This document shows, piece by piece, positions 23,390 to 34,482 of a DNA stretch of 64,000 nt. The stretch comes from Gonocerus acuteangulatus (taxonomy: Eukaryota > Arthropoda > Insecta > Hemiptera > Coreidae). The stretch is taken from NCBI GenBank assembly GCA_946811695.1, contig OX328125.1, positions 38,494,227 through 38,558,226 on the forward strand, written 5' to 3'. The stretch's first letter is position 1. Every line of letters starts with the position of its first letter. The position numbers and the translations under genes were made by a program. Below the pieces are notes generated by a model. It worked only from the letters and a program-made list of their open reading frames with translations, was not told where the DNA came from and ran no database searches.

Positions 23390-23796
23390 GATGAATGGGC
23401 TTGAACCTGGGCCAGGGTTCGAAACCCGGACTGTAAGTGTAGTTCAGACATCAATCCCCCACTACAATAGCCTCCGATCCTGGATAATTCCCCGAAGCAG
23501 GAGGCCAGACACGAAGGTGCCAAGGATGAATGGGTGCAGGCACAGGGATGGTTAGTCCCAGCTGATCCCAAGCATTAGCTCTATCTGATCGCTCACGGGG
23601 CCTCATTATTTCCCCGATGCTTTTCTTCTTCCTTAGCTTAGTCTAGCTAACTAGTGATCAGTTTGTTCCCTTACAGGCTATTTTTTCTAGGTTAGGTGAT
23701 CTAAACTGGATTACCAAAATTAGAATTTCATTTCGACAATTTATTCCTCATAGATAAACACAAAAAAAGTATATTTTAGGAAAACAGGTTCATTAG

Positions 23797-23951
23797 CGCT
23801 TTATTCGGTCTAGTGGTTAACGAGCATGTGAGAGATAAGGGTTCGAGTCACGCCTGCAAAGGGTTGAGTCTTTTCATCTAAGGGCCTCTTGAAAAAATTC
23901 CCTGTTCCGCAATCTATAGATAGCGCGATGCTAATGGCCTAATTTAAAAAC
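23797..23951 (+). mobile_element. tRNA-derived SINE
   Basis: The head GGTCTAGTGGTTAACGAGCA is an A-box-like segment and GGGTTCGAGTC is a good B box, together resembling tRNA-Glu/Asp. The 3' part CTATAGATAGCGCGATGCTAA resembles the tail of the 5S-SINE (CTGTAGATAGCCCGGCG...). Confidence 0.7.
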
Positions 23952-25407
23952 TATATAAGCGCTTTATCTCTACCGTGTTTTGGAAAGCTTTGAGTAGCAA
24001 ATAAATTCTTTTTTAAATACCTGCTGGTTTGCGTAAGAAAGCGTAATTCTGTCACCAAAATACTTCAACTGCGTCAAAACGACGTCATTTTATCCGAATT
24101 TCGCAAAATTTAAACAAATATGTACATCATCTGCCCTAAGACATAAAATAAAAAAATAACCTCTTCTTTCGTTTATGTTCATAAAATCAATTTATTTTAC
24201 AATAAAATGAAAAGAAACGGATTAAAAAAAATACTTTCAGTTAGTTAGCTCCCAAAAATTCCATTTTCTAGGTAGGTGCTTATACAGGACTGCCATAATT
24301 AGTATTTCATGCAAAAACTAAAAGGAACTATTTTACTTTATAAAACCTTGCATCTCTTCAAAATTTTGTGCAACCCTTCATTTAATTTGTACTACTAGTT
24401 CCGTCTCTTTTCTCCATGTCTTCAAGAGCTTATGCAACTTCAGGGCTTGGCCGCTGTTGAACAGTGGTTTAAGTGACCCGTTCACATAAATATATGTATA
24501 CGAACAAAAACAATACATGACGACAAAAGGTCACGAAACATAAAGGGTAATTTAGAATAGCATAATGTGTTCTAAGTTTTTTAACCCCTTGTTAAAATGA
24601 AACAATGTAAACGCCCTTCACGCAGGAGCTGCGCAAGAATGCACATCCCTTGCTCCGCAGGAACTGGGGTTCATCGACGGCTTTGTTCTTTTATATTTGA
24701 AGTCAACAGCTGAATCACTTATTGATTTTTAATTATGAGTATTTTCTTCTGGAGTAAACACCATGAGCAAATGAACCTATTATGTTTATTTTCCTTTTTT
24801 AAAACACATCTTCCTTGATAGTTCGGCAAGGTATCTACCGAAGTTATTTGCACATTAATAAAAATAGCGGCCACTAGGGAAGAATTAATTACTTGGTTCT
24901 CGATTAAAACACCGCCGATCTACTTTACTCGTTAAAGTACTTGCCTGGTCGTTAGTTACGGGAGTTCTATATGCCAATTTTCGTGGAAAAAAATAAAATT
25001 TTGATTTCACTATCGTGTTAAAACACATACATCCAAATACATTCAAATTTACATATTTGCATAAATTCATATAAAATATGATGAGGGTTAGTTTTAGTAC
25101 ATAGTATGTTTTCTGAAATACCGATTTCGAGTTATATAACACAACAAAAGAAACGCAAAAATTCCTAATGCTTGATAATAAAACAAAAGTTAATAAATCT
25201 TAGTTTAGATAAATTTGCTACGTGAGGAAAGCGTGCAAGTCAATGCGGTATTTTTCTGTACACGAAACCAACAATCTACATTTTTCAGATTTTCTCACAA
25301 TTTGGCTAAAGATTTCATCGCATTGAAAATACTTTTGTTCCATTCATCACATTAAACATCTTGTAGAAAGTGTAATCGCTCAGAACAGATATTTGTAGAT
25401 CCTCTAG
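23952..25407. other. No recognised gene
   Basis: AT-rich. At about 24619-24650 a sequence resembles the reverse complement of the Helentron-like terminal hairpin (CACGCAGGAGCTGC), but the rest of the element is absent. Nothing else is supported. Confidence 0.45.
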
Positions 25408-25606
25408 GAGGCCCAGTGGCCGTGAGTGTTAAGGCGTGAGCACTTAACACTCCGTACCAAAGGTTATGGGTTCGATTATGACTAGGGGCTTTCTTCCAAA
25501 ATAAGAGAATCCTGGCTAGAAAGGACACTCCTGAACTGTAGCAAATACGTCCCAAAGAGCTCCCTTATTTATAAGTGGAAAGTTAAAATTTAAATAAATG
25601 AATATG
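25408..25606 (+). mobile_element. tRNA-Ser-like SINE, copy 1
   Basis: The head GAGGCCCAGTGGCCGTGAGT, with GTTAAGGCGTGAGCAC, resembles a tRNA-Ser A-box region. The B-box-like TGGGTTCGATTATGAC follows. The 3' end AGTTAAAATTTAAATAAAT matches that of the copy at 59.8 kb. Confidence 0.75.
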
Positions 25607-27058
25607 AATTGATGTTGTCTTAATAAAAATACTTCAAGTGTGATCAAAATTATTCCCTAAACTGAAAAATATAATTGCATTCAGTTCCATATATCCCGAC
25701 TGTTTTATAAATTTTCAGGGCTCAAAGGTAGAACACAGAGCCAATTTCAGAGTCATTTATGAGCTCACAGATGCAAACCCCTTTCGTGGAAAGCCGGTAT
25801 ACTGGGAAAATATTCATGGGATTACAAAACAAGTTGTTAACCTGCCCGCAAATACCGTATTCATAGGGCAGACATGATGCTCTGTCAACATGAGGCCTCT
25901 TCTGCGTGTAATAGTCCCAATTCATTTCAGCAACCAACTCAAATATTATATATATTTTTTACTCATACCTTATAGAAAATCAATTATTCTTCTGGAAAAT
26001 GAAGAGTTCGGTAAACCAAGCGCTTTCTACATTAAGAAACCTTCTACGATAAATATTCATGATAAAATTCTGCTGTTTTAAACATTTTATAACTATTGGG
26101 CTAAATTATTTTTAAAAAAAGTATAATCCGGTAAATACCTACCGCTGGTCTTGTTTTTTTTTTCTTTTTCTTTTTTTCAGGAGTCATATTATCCACTAGT
26201 TCCAAATGTTGTATAATTATTTTTAAAGAAAAACAAACATTACGCTCCGAGGGGAGCATTACTGTTATAGCATGGTTGCGTTACCTAAAGCATATAATAT
26301 TACCATCCCTCCATTCGGATCTGTATAGTCTTCTTAATATTTTATCTCCCACATAAGATTTGAAAGAGATTCTTTAGAAGAAAAAAAATTATTTATTTAT
26401 TTTATTAATAAGTTTTTATTTTCATTTACTTATTTTTATAAAAGAGGTTTGGAAATGTCTGTAATATGCCTGAAATCAACGCTTTACTCAACAATTGTTT
26501 TCAAATGAGTTTATATAGTTTAGTCTTCAAATGATATTCATTTATACAATTATTTATGAGCATCCTCAACTACTACAAAATTATTACATAATATGTAATA
26601 ATTGTTTGATTAACATATAATATATAATAATTTTAATATGTTGTATATATTATATACATCGAAATAAATTTTTACATAAATAATTTTTACATTCGTTCTT
26701 TTGAGCAGATTTTTGTCACCTTTTACCTCATTTAACATAACAGTTAAATGAATATTTTAGTTACTTCATTAACACAATTTCTGTATGATTCCCACAGACA
26801 TCTAGCTAGTTTGTCACCACCTTTGTTTTATTGTACATGTTATTTTAAACTGGCAATGGCAGTTCTTGAAAAATGTAAGGGCGTATCGCTGTGGTTGCGA
26901 TTCTCCAACAAATAAATTACAAAAAAAAAACATCGGATTAGGTGCTCAAAGTTTTCTCGAAAGATCAAAATAAAACATTAACTGCTTTTATTGGAAGCTT
27001 TCCATATGACAGGAAGACTTTGTTCCTACGAGTCGTACTTTTTGTGCTTACAATCAAT
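25607..27058. other. No recognised gene
   Basis: A pyrimidine-rich run ending in CAG at about 26152-26181 looks like a splice acceptor, but no following reading frame supports an exon. The part 26360-26700 is extremely AT-rich with short palindromes. Confidence 0.45.
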
Positions 27059-27113
27059 CTGATTTCATAATAGTTGAGAAGATATGGTCGACCATAAATA
27101 AAATTTCATATGT

Positions 27114-27659
27114 TTGGGATTTCCCAAACCCCCTTCCACCTCTCATGATAGTGTCGTTCCCCTATTCAGATCCCTTCCGTACATCCCTAACCTCTCTGAA
27201 AAAATCCAAAAATCCCTCAGAAGCACATTTCCCAACCTAAACCTAGGCCTATCCACTAAAAACAAACTGAAAACCCTATACACCACTCTCAAAGACCCAA
27301 TCCCTCAAGAAAATAGATCCAATGTCATTTACCGAATTCCTTGCTCTACACCCAACTGCAACAGCACTTACATTGGACAGACGAAGAACCGCATTCAAAA
27401 CAGACTAAAAACACACAAATACAACATTAAGAACAGAGACATTAAAACCGCGCTATCTAGACACGCTATCACGGACGGACATAAATTTGATTTCCAAAAT
27501 TTCTCCATCCTTTCCACTGAACCCAACCTTGAGAAGCGGCTCCTTTCTGAATCCATACATATCCATCTAGAAAATAATCCCGTCAATGACAAAATTGACA
27601 AAGAAGTCATCTCCTCAACCTATTCCAACATTTTCCATATCCTCAAAACTTCCCGTTAG
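27114..27659 (+). pseudogene. C-terminal part of a Penelope-like polyprotein: RT thumb plus GIY-YIG endonuclease
   Basis: The 181-residue frame ends at a natural TAG. Residues about 16-60 (VPLFRSLPYIPNLSEKIQ... LSTKNKLKTLY) match the linker that follows the PLE reverse transcriptase. Residues 71-150 form the GIY-YIG nuclease: IYR at 72-74, C77 and C82 as the paired-Cys part of the PLE zinc-binding motif, YIG at 86-88, Arg93 in TKNRIQNR, the H117/H123 pair in SRHAITDGH, and E146 as the likely metal-binding Glu. In PLEs this nuclease nicks the target for retrotransposition. The internal ATG is not the true start; upstream coding sequence was lost on insertion. The domain itself has no stops or frameshifts. 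Confidence 0.9.
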
Positions 27660-27974
27660 GTAATCCCACTCCGTTCGTTGTCCTGTTCCCACAAACCTGT
27701 CTTATCCTTCCCTGGACCTGGGTAACCGCCGGCACGTCCTTTATCTTTACCGCGTTCGTTTCCCTCCGTCCACACTTCCATCTCCATCTCTCCCCACCCC
27801 GTCCCCCTCCATCCTCTCCTGTCTAACCCTGGCCCTATCCTTCCTGTCTTCAGAAATGTTCTTTTCTTGAAACCGGACAGTTCTCAATCTTCTCAATAGG
27901 TATGTTACTACGCCACTGTTCTGTATTCTCTTGTATACCATACACATGTATATTTATTTAGATTTATATTATTA

Positions 27975-27976
<2 letters not shown>

Positions 27977-28040
<64 letters not shown>
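27977..28040. repeat. (AT)n within the Penelope-like 3' region
   Basis: About 32 AT units between the coding frame and the hammerhead-like motif. Confidence 0.95.
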
Positions 28041-28044
<4 letters not shown>

Positions 28045-28116
28045 TCACTCATATAAGTACTCATATTTTTGTTAATTTATCTATTCTTTTTTGTCATTGT
28101 TATACCATATATGTTT

Positions 28117-28165
28117 TTACAGCCCTGAAGGTGGCTTGTATAGCAAGCCGAAACGTCGGCAGTAA
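28117..28165 (+). ncRNA. Hammerhead-ribozyme-like fold in the Penelope-like element
   Basis: Stem I pairs TTACAGCC (28117-28124) with GGCAGTAA (28158-28165), 7 of 8 positions. Then come the core CTGAAGG (28125-28131; CUGANGA expected, so A9 is G), one extra T, stem II GGCTTG-TATAG-CAAGCC (28133-28149, perfect 6 bp), GAAA (28150-28153), a minimal stem III, and the cleavage triplet GTC (28155-28157). Hammerheads with vestigial stem III are known in Penelope-like elements and act best as dimers. The substitution at A9 and the extra base suggest weak or lost activity in this copy. Confidence 0.6.
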
Positions 28166-28256
28166 TAAATATACATTTTGACCATAAAATGTGTTTTATT
28201 AAATAAGAACATTGACCGAAACCCCGACGATCAACGCTTCCTGATTTCATAATAGT

Positions 28257-29590
28257 CAGGCTTTTATAGGTTGCCAAAAACCAGAATTCGGTCAGTCAAA
28301 CATTCAGTCCATGACTTCTCTTTAGGATCCACGGTTTCTGCATTTAGTGCTAGGGTGCAATGTCAATATAACTTTTTCTTGTTTTTATACTAAAATAATA
28401 GGTATTCTGCTTTTCCAAAGTTATAACGCCTAGTTATATTTTCCCCGTAACCTCCTATCTTCCTCCATAACCTCCAGAAGCAAATGGCAGAATATCCCAT
28501 TTCTTCTTCAAACAGGTTCTAGCTTACAGTCCTATCTCCCCGGCCAGCCTTTCAATAAAACCCCTTTTTATTCACGGATACTCCATAACGGTCGGATTTC
28601 TCTGAACCCTTTGATCTGAATTAGACTTAACCTAATCCTTTTTTTCAAACCCTCTCCCTTTTCCAGGATACACAATTCATTCTCCCCGGGAATTGTTTTT
28701 TCTTTGTTATGTAATGATATCCTTTGCAAAAATAAAAAAAAAAGAAGAAAAATGAGAAGAAAAAACTTTTTCCATTGAATGTTTTCTGCAGATTTCTTTA
28801 TTTTGAAGTCGTTGCCTTTTCATTCTGTTAAGAGAAAGGAATTCAATTTTGTATTTTTATATCTTAGACTTCACAAAAAAAACCTTTCCTTATAACATTT
28901 CGTGCAATGTTGTTTACCTAATGTAATACAATCCAACGCAAAATATATGAAAACATTATCTCAGATAATTAGACCTGATAAAGCTATTCAACAAATATTT
29001 TCAAGAAGACACGGCGAGGAAGAATGAAATTATATATTAAAACAAACATTTATTACTACACATTTAAAAGTATAGTATAAAATATCATTATTACATAATA
29101 ATATTTTAATATTCTACTCAAAATGGGTCATGAGGAACGTGTCCGAGATCCATATTTTCGTCAGAACCCAACACTTACCCGAAAATGGATGTTATTTAAT
29201 TATTAGATAATCATTTTATAATTAAACGATATAAATAAATAAATACGACGGCAATTCTTTTTAATTTACTCACATGTAAGTGTTCAGATCTTTCCATCCA
29301 CGACAGTAAAGTGGAAGGTACACTCAGGTGTTAAAATCGCTGATGATCCAAGTTTTGTTGGTCACAGTTCTGTTGCTTGTGAGGTGTCGTCTATTTTTTT
29401 ATTTTATTTTTTTTTTTATGCGTGTCATCTTTAGTACTTTGCATTATGTATTTTTATCTTTTGTAGTCGACGATGAAGAGCATACTGTGTGCTTGTCTTG
29501 CTAATAAAATACATTGGTAGGATTACATAAAGGAAAACAATAATATGTTTGTTACAGTCGATAATTATATAATTTGTTATGGTAGATTAA

Positions 29591-29664
<74 letters not shown>

Positions 29665-30070
29665 TTTGAAAAAATTTATCTAAAATTTTTAGATTTGTTG
29701 TTATAAATGTTAGTATTTGGCTAATATGATCTATGTCATGTCTGAAAGTACACCCTTCATTATATGTTGAACTCTGCCAGAAATTTGCCTAAAAAAAATA
29801 TTCTCTCCAAGCCATAGTACATTTAGGCCCGTCCTAAAATCTGACACCGAAGTCAGTTTTTTTCAATTTACTTTCATTATTCATTATGCTGTCTCAGCTA
29901 CATATCTTACTTACTTACTTTTTTGTGGGGTGGGGAGGGACTAGGAAAATTTGAGGGGGAAAGTGATTTTTACAGGTGCAGCAAGTGATACAGTACTCTT
30001 GACATCTATTACGTCCGTATCTTTTGTTACAAAAGTATGTTTGAAATGAAGTTCAGGAATATATTCCTGC
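28257..30070. other. No recognised gene; one microsatellite
   Basis: AT-rich DNA with several A/T homopolymers and the (AC)n(AT)n tract at 29.6 kb. I see no domain-bearing frame. Confidence 0.5.
29591..29662. repeat. Compound (AC)n(AT)n microsatellite
   Basis: Six AC units followed by about 30 AT units. Confidence 0.95.
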
Positions 30071-30071
30071 A

Positions 30072-30358
30072 ACAGAGGTACTAACGCACCGCTCTACACC
30101 AGTAGCCGCTCCTTGTCTACCACAGAGGTACTAACGCACCGCTCTACACCAGTAGCCGCTCCTCGTCTACCACGGAGGTACTAACACACCGCTCTACACC
30201 AGTAGCCGCTCCTTGTCTACCACAGAGGTACTAACGCACCGCTCTACACTAGTAGCCGCTCCTCGTCTACCACGGAGGTACTAACGCACCGCTCTACACC
30301 AGTAGCCGCTCCTTGTCTACCACAGAGGTACTAGCGCACCGCTCTACACTAATAGCAC
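30072..30358. repeat. 50-bp minisatellite, ~5.7 copies
   Basis: Units begin at 30071, 30121, 30171, 30221, 30271 and 30321, each starting (C/A)AC(A/G)GAGGTACTAACGCACC. The spacing is exactly 50 bp and the last unit is partial. Two diagnostic sites alternate from unit to unit (CCTTG...CACAGAGG, then CCTCG...CACGGAGG), giving a 100-bp dimer. There are no spacers, so it is not a CRISPR-like array. Confidence 0.95.
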
Positions 30359-30472
30359 CCGACAAATTATCTTGACCGCTTATTATAGTTTTATTTTAAA
30401 CTGATGTATTTATTGACATGTTAAAGATTTTCAACAGGAATTTTCTGAGGTTTAAATTATTGCCACTCTTAA

Positions 30473-30859
30473 TTGCATTCGTTTTTCATCTCAACCATCT
30501 TTAATTATTTGGTATTTAAATTTCTTTTTCACATTTTGACGTTTCGGCCTCAGGGCCATCCTCATAAGAGTTCACAAATCTGTTCACATAGCATTCACCC
30601 AGTTTCAAAAAGGGCTTGTCATGAATGTAATATTTCAGCTACTACACTTTTCCATTATTTAAGTTACAATACAGTCCATGTGGCCTCATTTAAAAAAAAA
30701 AAGGTGGAATGTTGTGGTCACATGGACTGTATTGTTGCTTAAATAATGGAAAAATGTAGTAGCTGCAATATTATATTGATGACAAGCCCTTGTTGAAACA
30801 GAGTGAATGATATGTGAACAGATTAGTGATGTCTTATGAGGATGGCCCTGAGGCTGATG
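30473..30859. mobile_element. Inverted pair of Penelope-type terminal segments
   Basis: The arms at about 30545-30690 and 30712-30855 are inverted copies (for example AGTCCATGTGG against CCACAACA...CACATGGACT, and GGGCCATCCTCATAAGA against TCTTATGAGGATGGCCC). On the minus strand the left arm continues GGCCCTGAGGCCGAAACGTC into AATGTGAAAAAGAAATTTA. This carries the same GCCGAAACGTC word as the hammerhead-like motif of the 27-kb Penelope element. The right arm diverges at that word. I infer two head-to-head Penelope ends; no protein remains. Confidence 0.55.
30538..30569 (-). ncRNA. Degenerate hammerhead-like motif
   Basis: The minus strand reads ATGAGGA (CUGANGA expected, first base changed), one extra T, GGCC-CTGA-GGCC (stem II), GAAA, CGTC. 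Stem I pairing is weak. It is a sequence relative of the 28.1-kb motif and is probably inactive. Confidence 0.35.
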
Positions 30860-32197
30860 TATTTATTTATACATTAGTGATACCAAGACACGGGCGATTC
30901 ATCACTTATAACAATTAAATAAGAATAAACAATAGCGAAAATTTGTAAGGAAATAAGCAAATGAAACTACTTCGGTAGTTTAGTGGAGGAACTACGAACT
31001 ACTAAATTAAACTGATTAAGAGTAATTCGCAAGTGGGTGTTATGTTGTTACAAATTAACTAATATTATTCAGAAAAAACGGTTTGCCAAGAACAAGTCGC
31101 CCATTATTGTTGGAGTACGTGGACACGATAATGTGTTAAAAAAGAAAAATATTACATCCCAACTAGTGTTGTGCGACCAACACATAATGCACCAAATCAA
31201 CGCAACGCTTCCGAGCTTTATCACCAGGACGTATTCCGCATACTCTGAATGGAGTGAAATTTCTCGGAAATAAAATGCTGACTATCCAACTTGAAAAAAA
31301 CGGGACATCTTTTCCCCCCTCCCGACATCAGACTAGAATAGGGAGGAGAATAAGCCGTTATCAGGGGGGGGGGGATAGCTGGAGTTAAATGACGTATGAA
31401 GAGGGTGGTCCTTTGTAAGCAAATGCTTACGTCGAGGGTGTCCGACCGCAGGAATGATACTACTTAGAAGGAGGAGGAACCCCAGAATGGACTCGCTCTC
31501 TTTGTGACGGCACCAATATCTCAATGCCAAAGCAGCGACTAGGGGCACTGTCTACCCGTGGAATCACTAGCAGCCCCCTGAGGGTATGCACGGGGGACGA
31601 AGGATACAATTGAATTCGACTTCAATCACACACGTACTCACTCTCTCCCTTGCAATTATTTATGATGGAGAGTGATGCTAAAGGGTGCGGAACTACACAA
31701 GGGTAGACAAAAACTCTCCTTCAATCAAAAGGCAAGAAAGACCCTCCTTTCAAAGAACACACCCTTACTTCAACATGAAATCATATTTCAACCAAACGAA
31801 TTTTAAAAGCTTTCTTGGTTTTTATATACTGGATAAAACCATCTACATTCGCAGCACACTGATTTTTAAAATGTGTCCATAGATATTCTGGAATCTTCTA
31901 AATTCAGTATTTTATGTGTCTCAAGAATAGACAGTGGTTATTGATGATTAAATGGTCATTGGACAACATATTATTAACACCTTTAGAAAAATTATTTCTC
32001 AAAGTATAATTTCTTTCTTTTTTTTTAGGTCAAAGAAGAGTACCACGAGAACCAGTAATTATTATAATTATTGTTTTTAACTGATTTCTTCCTTTTCTGT
32101 GTTGTGGAAACTGGTTTCTGATGGCAAGCCTATGACGCCAACCGGTAATGCAGACAGCAAATGCCCACGTTTCATAACCCATCGGTCACACCAATTA

Positions 32198-32199
<2 letters not shown>

Positions 32200-32247
<48 letters not shown>
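32200..32247. repeat. (AT)n microsatellite
   Basis: About 24 AT units. The frames on both strands here translate the repeat. Confidence 0.95.
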
Positions 32248-32250
<3 letters not shown>

Positions 32251-32735
32251 CCAATTGAATCTGCGTACCGTAAAACCGTTTTTAAGTACAATTCCCATGA
32301 ACAAGCCTAAAGGTGAACCGGTTTGCGTACATACGCCAGAGGAATCTACTGATTTAGATTTACAAGGCTTTAACCGTTTTCAATGAACTTGTAAAAACCT
32401 AGATACTGGGTTTAGGTTAGTGAAAACGACGTTTCTGACTTAAAAATTCTTTTATATATGTCACTTTCATCCAAACTAAGATTTATAAATTTCAGTTTTA
32501 TTTGGAGAAACATTAAAAAATATATATTTTACTAAGCACATTCTATATTTTCGAATATTTCGTTAACATTTGCCGTAAACACGTAGGGCAACTTGTTTAA
32601 TAAAGTGTTAAAAAAGAAGAAGTGCATTGCTGCTTTATGATAACTCCAGCAACATGCGAAGGAACGATGAATTATTTAATTTTTAATAAATAATTATAGG
32701 ATAAATGAATTTCTCTTATAGTAACGGAGGCACGT

Positions 32736-33041
32736 GTGCACGGCAATAATTTACCCTTGTTCTTTAATTATTCAAATGTCAAAATTTCAATAACAGGAAT
32801 CAATTTTTTGTGGACATTTTGGTTTTTGTCGTTCCCAATTGACATTAAAAAATTCGTAGTAACAGTAATAATTTATTTTAACGGGAAGGAAAAAGTGGCA
32901 TTAATGCTTGTCAGGGAGCATGGTTTTGGTTCGAAACAACAGAATGTTTTCTTGGTATTCGGCCGAATGCTATCTGAACCAATTTCACAGCTAAGCACAA
33001 ACTCCCGATCGGAAAGATTCTGGAGTGTTTTCACCATTTAG
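32736..33041 (+). CDS. Uncharacterised 101-residue open frame
   Basis: ATG to TAG with a hydrophobic segment (INFLWTFWFLSFPI, about residues 22-35). The remainder is mixed, and no family is recognised. Its base composition matches the AT-rich background and nothing nearby supports transcription, so it is most likely a chance frame. Confidence 0.1.
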   Translation: MHGNNLPLFFNYSNVKISITGINFLWTFWFLSFPIDIKKFVVTVIIYFNGKEKVALMLVREHGFGSKQQNVFLVFGRMLSEPISQLSTNSRSERFWSVFTI

Positions 33042-34482
33042 TGGGGTAATTATGGAACCTTACTGGTAAATTAAAACCACACAACCATAACTCAGACTGA
33101 ACCCAGACTGCAATTACTCAGTAGCTAATTGGGGTTGGTTCCGGCAAAGATTAAAGGGAAGCAGGCCTACCCAACTTCCAGCATTATGTAATTGGCTTGA
33201 CCAAGGTGAATTATGAGAAACTGTAAAATTAAAATAATTTCAAGTAAAATATTTCTATTGGAAAGCTGAACTGCATTCTTCCTTAGTAATTTTATCAAGC
33301 AGATCTGGGAACACACCATTACTATGCCACTTTTACTGGATTCCCGTTTGATGGCTCTACTTTCAACAAAGATAAGGCGTTGCCTGTAAAGGCCAAGAAA
33401 GCATAGTAACCAGTAAATAAATTGCCCAAAAATTCTGTTATTTAAAGAAAGTGTTTTAATAAAAGATATTTTTTCTCTAATAAAAGACTATTTTTATTTG
33501 GGACTTTGAAATCGTAGAGAAATAAATTGCCAGGAAACTAAAAAAATATTACATGTTAAAAAAAAACGTAAACCAATCTATTGACAATTATGGGCCAAGT
33601 ACCCCTATTAGGATTTAAAACGATAAAAAAAAACGCTGTTTATTACACAAGACGGCATACACAGAGAGTGGCTTTATTTTCATAGAGTGAAGTTAATTTT
33701 TACAAAGTTCAAGATTTGAAAATTAAGTCACTATAGTGTAACCGAAAAAGGTTTTATTAAATCCCAGTAAGGACTACCTGCTCTAGGGGCTTATAAATCA
33801 GTTTCTCTTTTGGCTACAGATAATTTTTTTGGTTTAATTATCATTAAAAATCTACCTGGGCGTTTAGCATGTTACAAAGTAACATGATAGCTTCCTTATG
33901 TTATTTTACTTGAAATAAAACACTACAGATAGAAAAAAAAAATGGTAACAAACCTTTATTACTCATTTTGAAAATCCTGTATAAACTATTCACATGCATA
34001 AAATTATTCACACAAACTTCTCCCTTAGCAGAAGACTCAAGGACGATTTTCAACATGTAAAATGATTACTTAACGAGATCAAAGCAGTTATAAGAAACAA
34101 TCGTTCAGTAAAAATTAATTATGCTTAGTGAAGGTTACGGCGCAGGCCGGCAGTGGATTATCTAAGAGGATAATTTTTTTTTTTTTTTTTTTAACTACTT
34201 TTTGATCATAATTGATTCAATCTATGAAATTCTTTTGACAAATGTGTACACCATAATGAAAGTGTTAGTAATATATTCTACATTACTACAAATCTCGAAG
34301 TTTATTTCAAACTTAATGAGTTTTCACTCTTTACTTGGACGGGTTAATAATATCTAGACCCTGTATCTCTTATCCCTTGTGTCATTTGGAATCTTAGAAA
34401 TAGACACAGTTAATATCTTCTTTTGATATTTTGTGATAGTTCTAAACAGCTACTCCAAGACACAATTATATGTATATATAAT

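Larger units (their letters stand above)
27075..28240 (+). mobile_element. 5'-truncated Penelope-like retroelement with 16-bp target-site duplication
   Basis: A perfect 16-bp direct repeat, CTGATTTCATAATAGT, brackets the insert at 27059-27074 and 28241-28256. Inside, in order, are the end of the reverse-transcriptase/GIY-YIG protein, a C/T-rich segment, an (AT)n tract, and a hammerhead-like fold 80 bp before the 3' end. This is the order expected at the 3' part of a Penelope-like element (PLE). The reverse transcriptase palm/fingers are missing, so the insertion is 5'-truncated and cannot move by itself. The preserved target duplication and open frame suggest a fairly recent event. Confidence 0.88.
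30860..34480. other. No recognised gene
   Basis: A pyrimidine-rich tract ending TTTTTTTTTAG at about 32028 is followed by a frame reading VKEEYHENQ then stop, which could be a terminal exon but is too short to support. Open frames at 31037-31273, 31333-31548 (minus) and 32736-33041 have no recognised domain. An (AT)n tract lies at 32.2 kb. Confidence 0.4.

Noticed and set aside
24615..24665. Reverse-strand terminal hairpin of the Helentron-like family (GCAGCTCCTGCGTG)
   Set aside because: Only about 14 bases agree and the subterminal repeat and flanking sequence are missing, so chance is likely.
26152..26230. Splice acceptor (TTTTTCTTTTTTTCAG) and exon
   Set aside because: No open frame with protein-like composition follows.
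30072..30358. CRISPR-like array
   Set aside because: Units are contiguous with no unique spacers, the context is eukaryotic, and the period is a plain 50-bp tandem repeat.
32010..32060. Terminal exon after a strong pyrimidine tract and AG (frame VKEEYHENQ-stop)
   Set aside because: Only nine residues, with no partner exon or homology; such tracts are common by chance in T-rich DNA.
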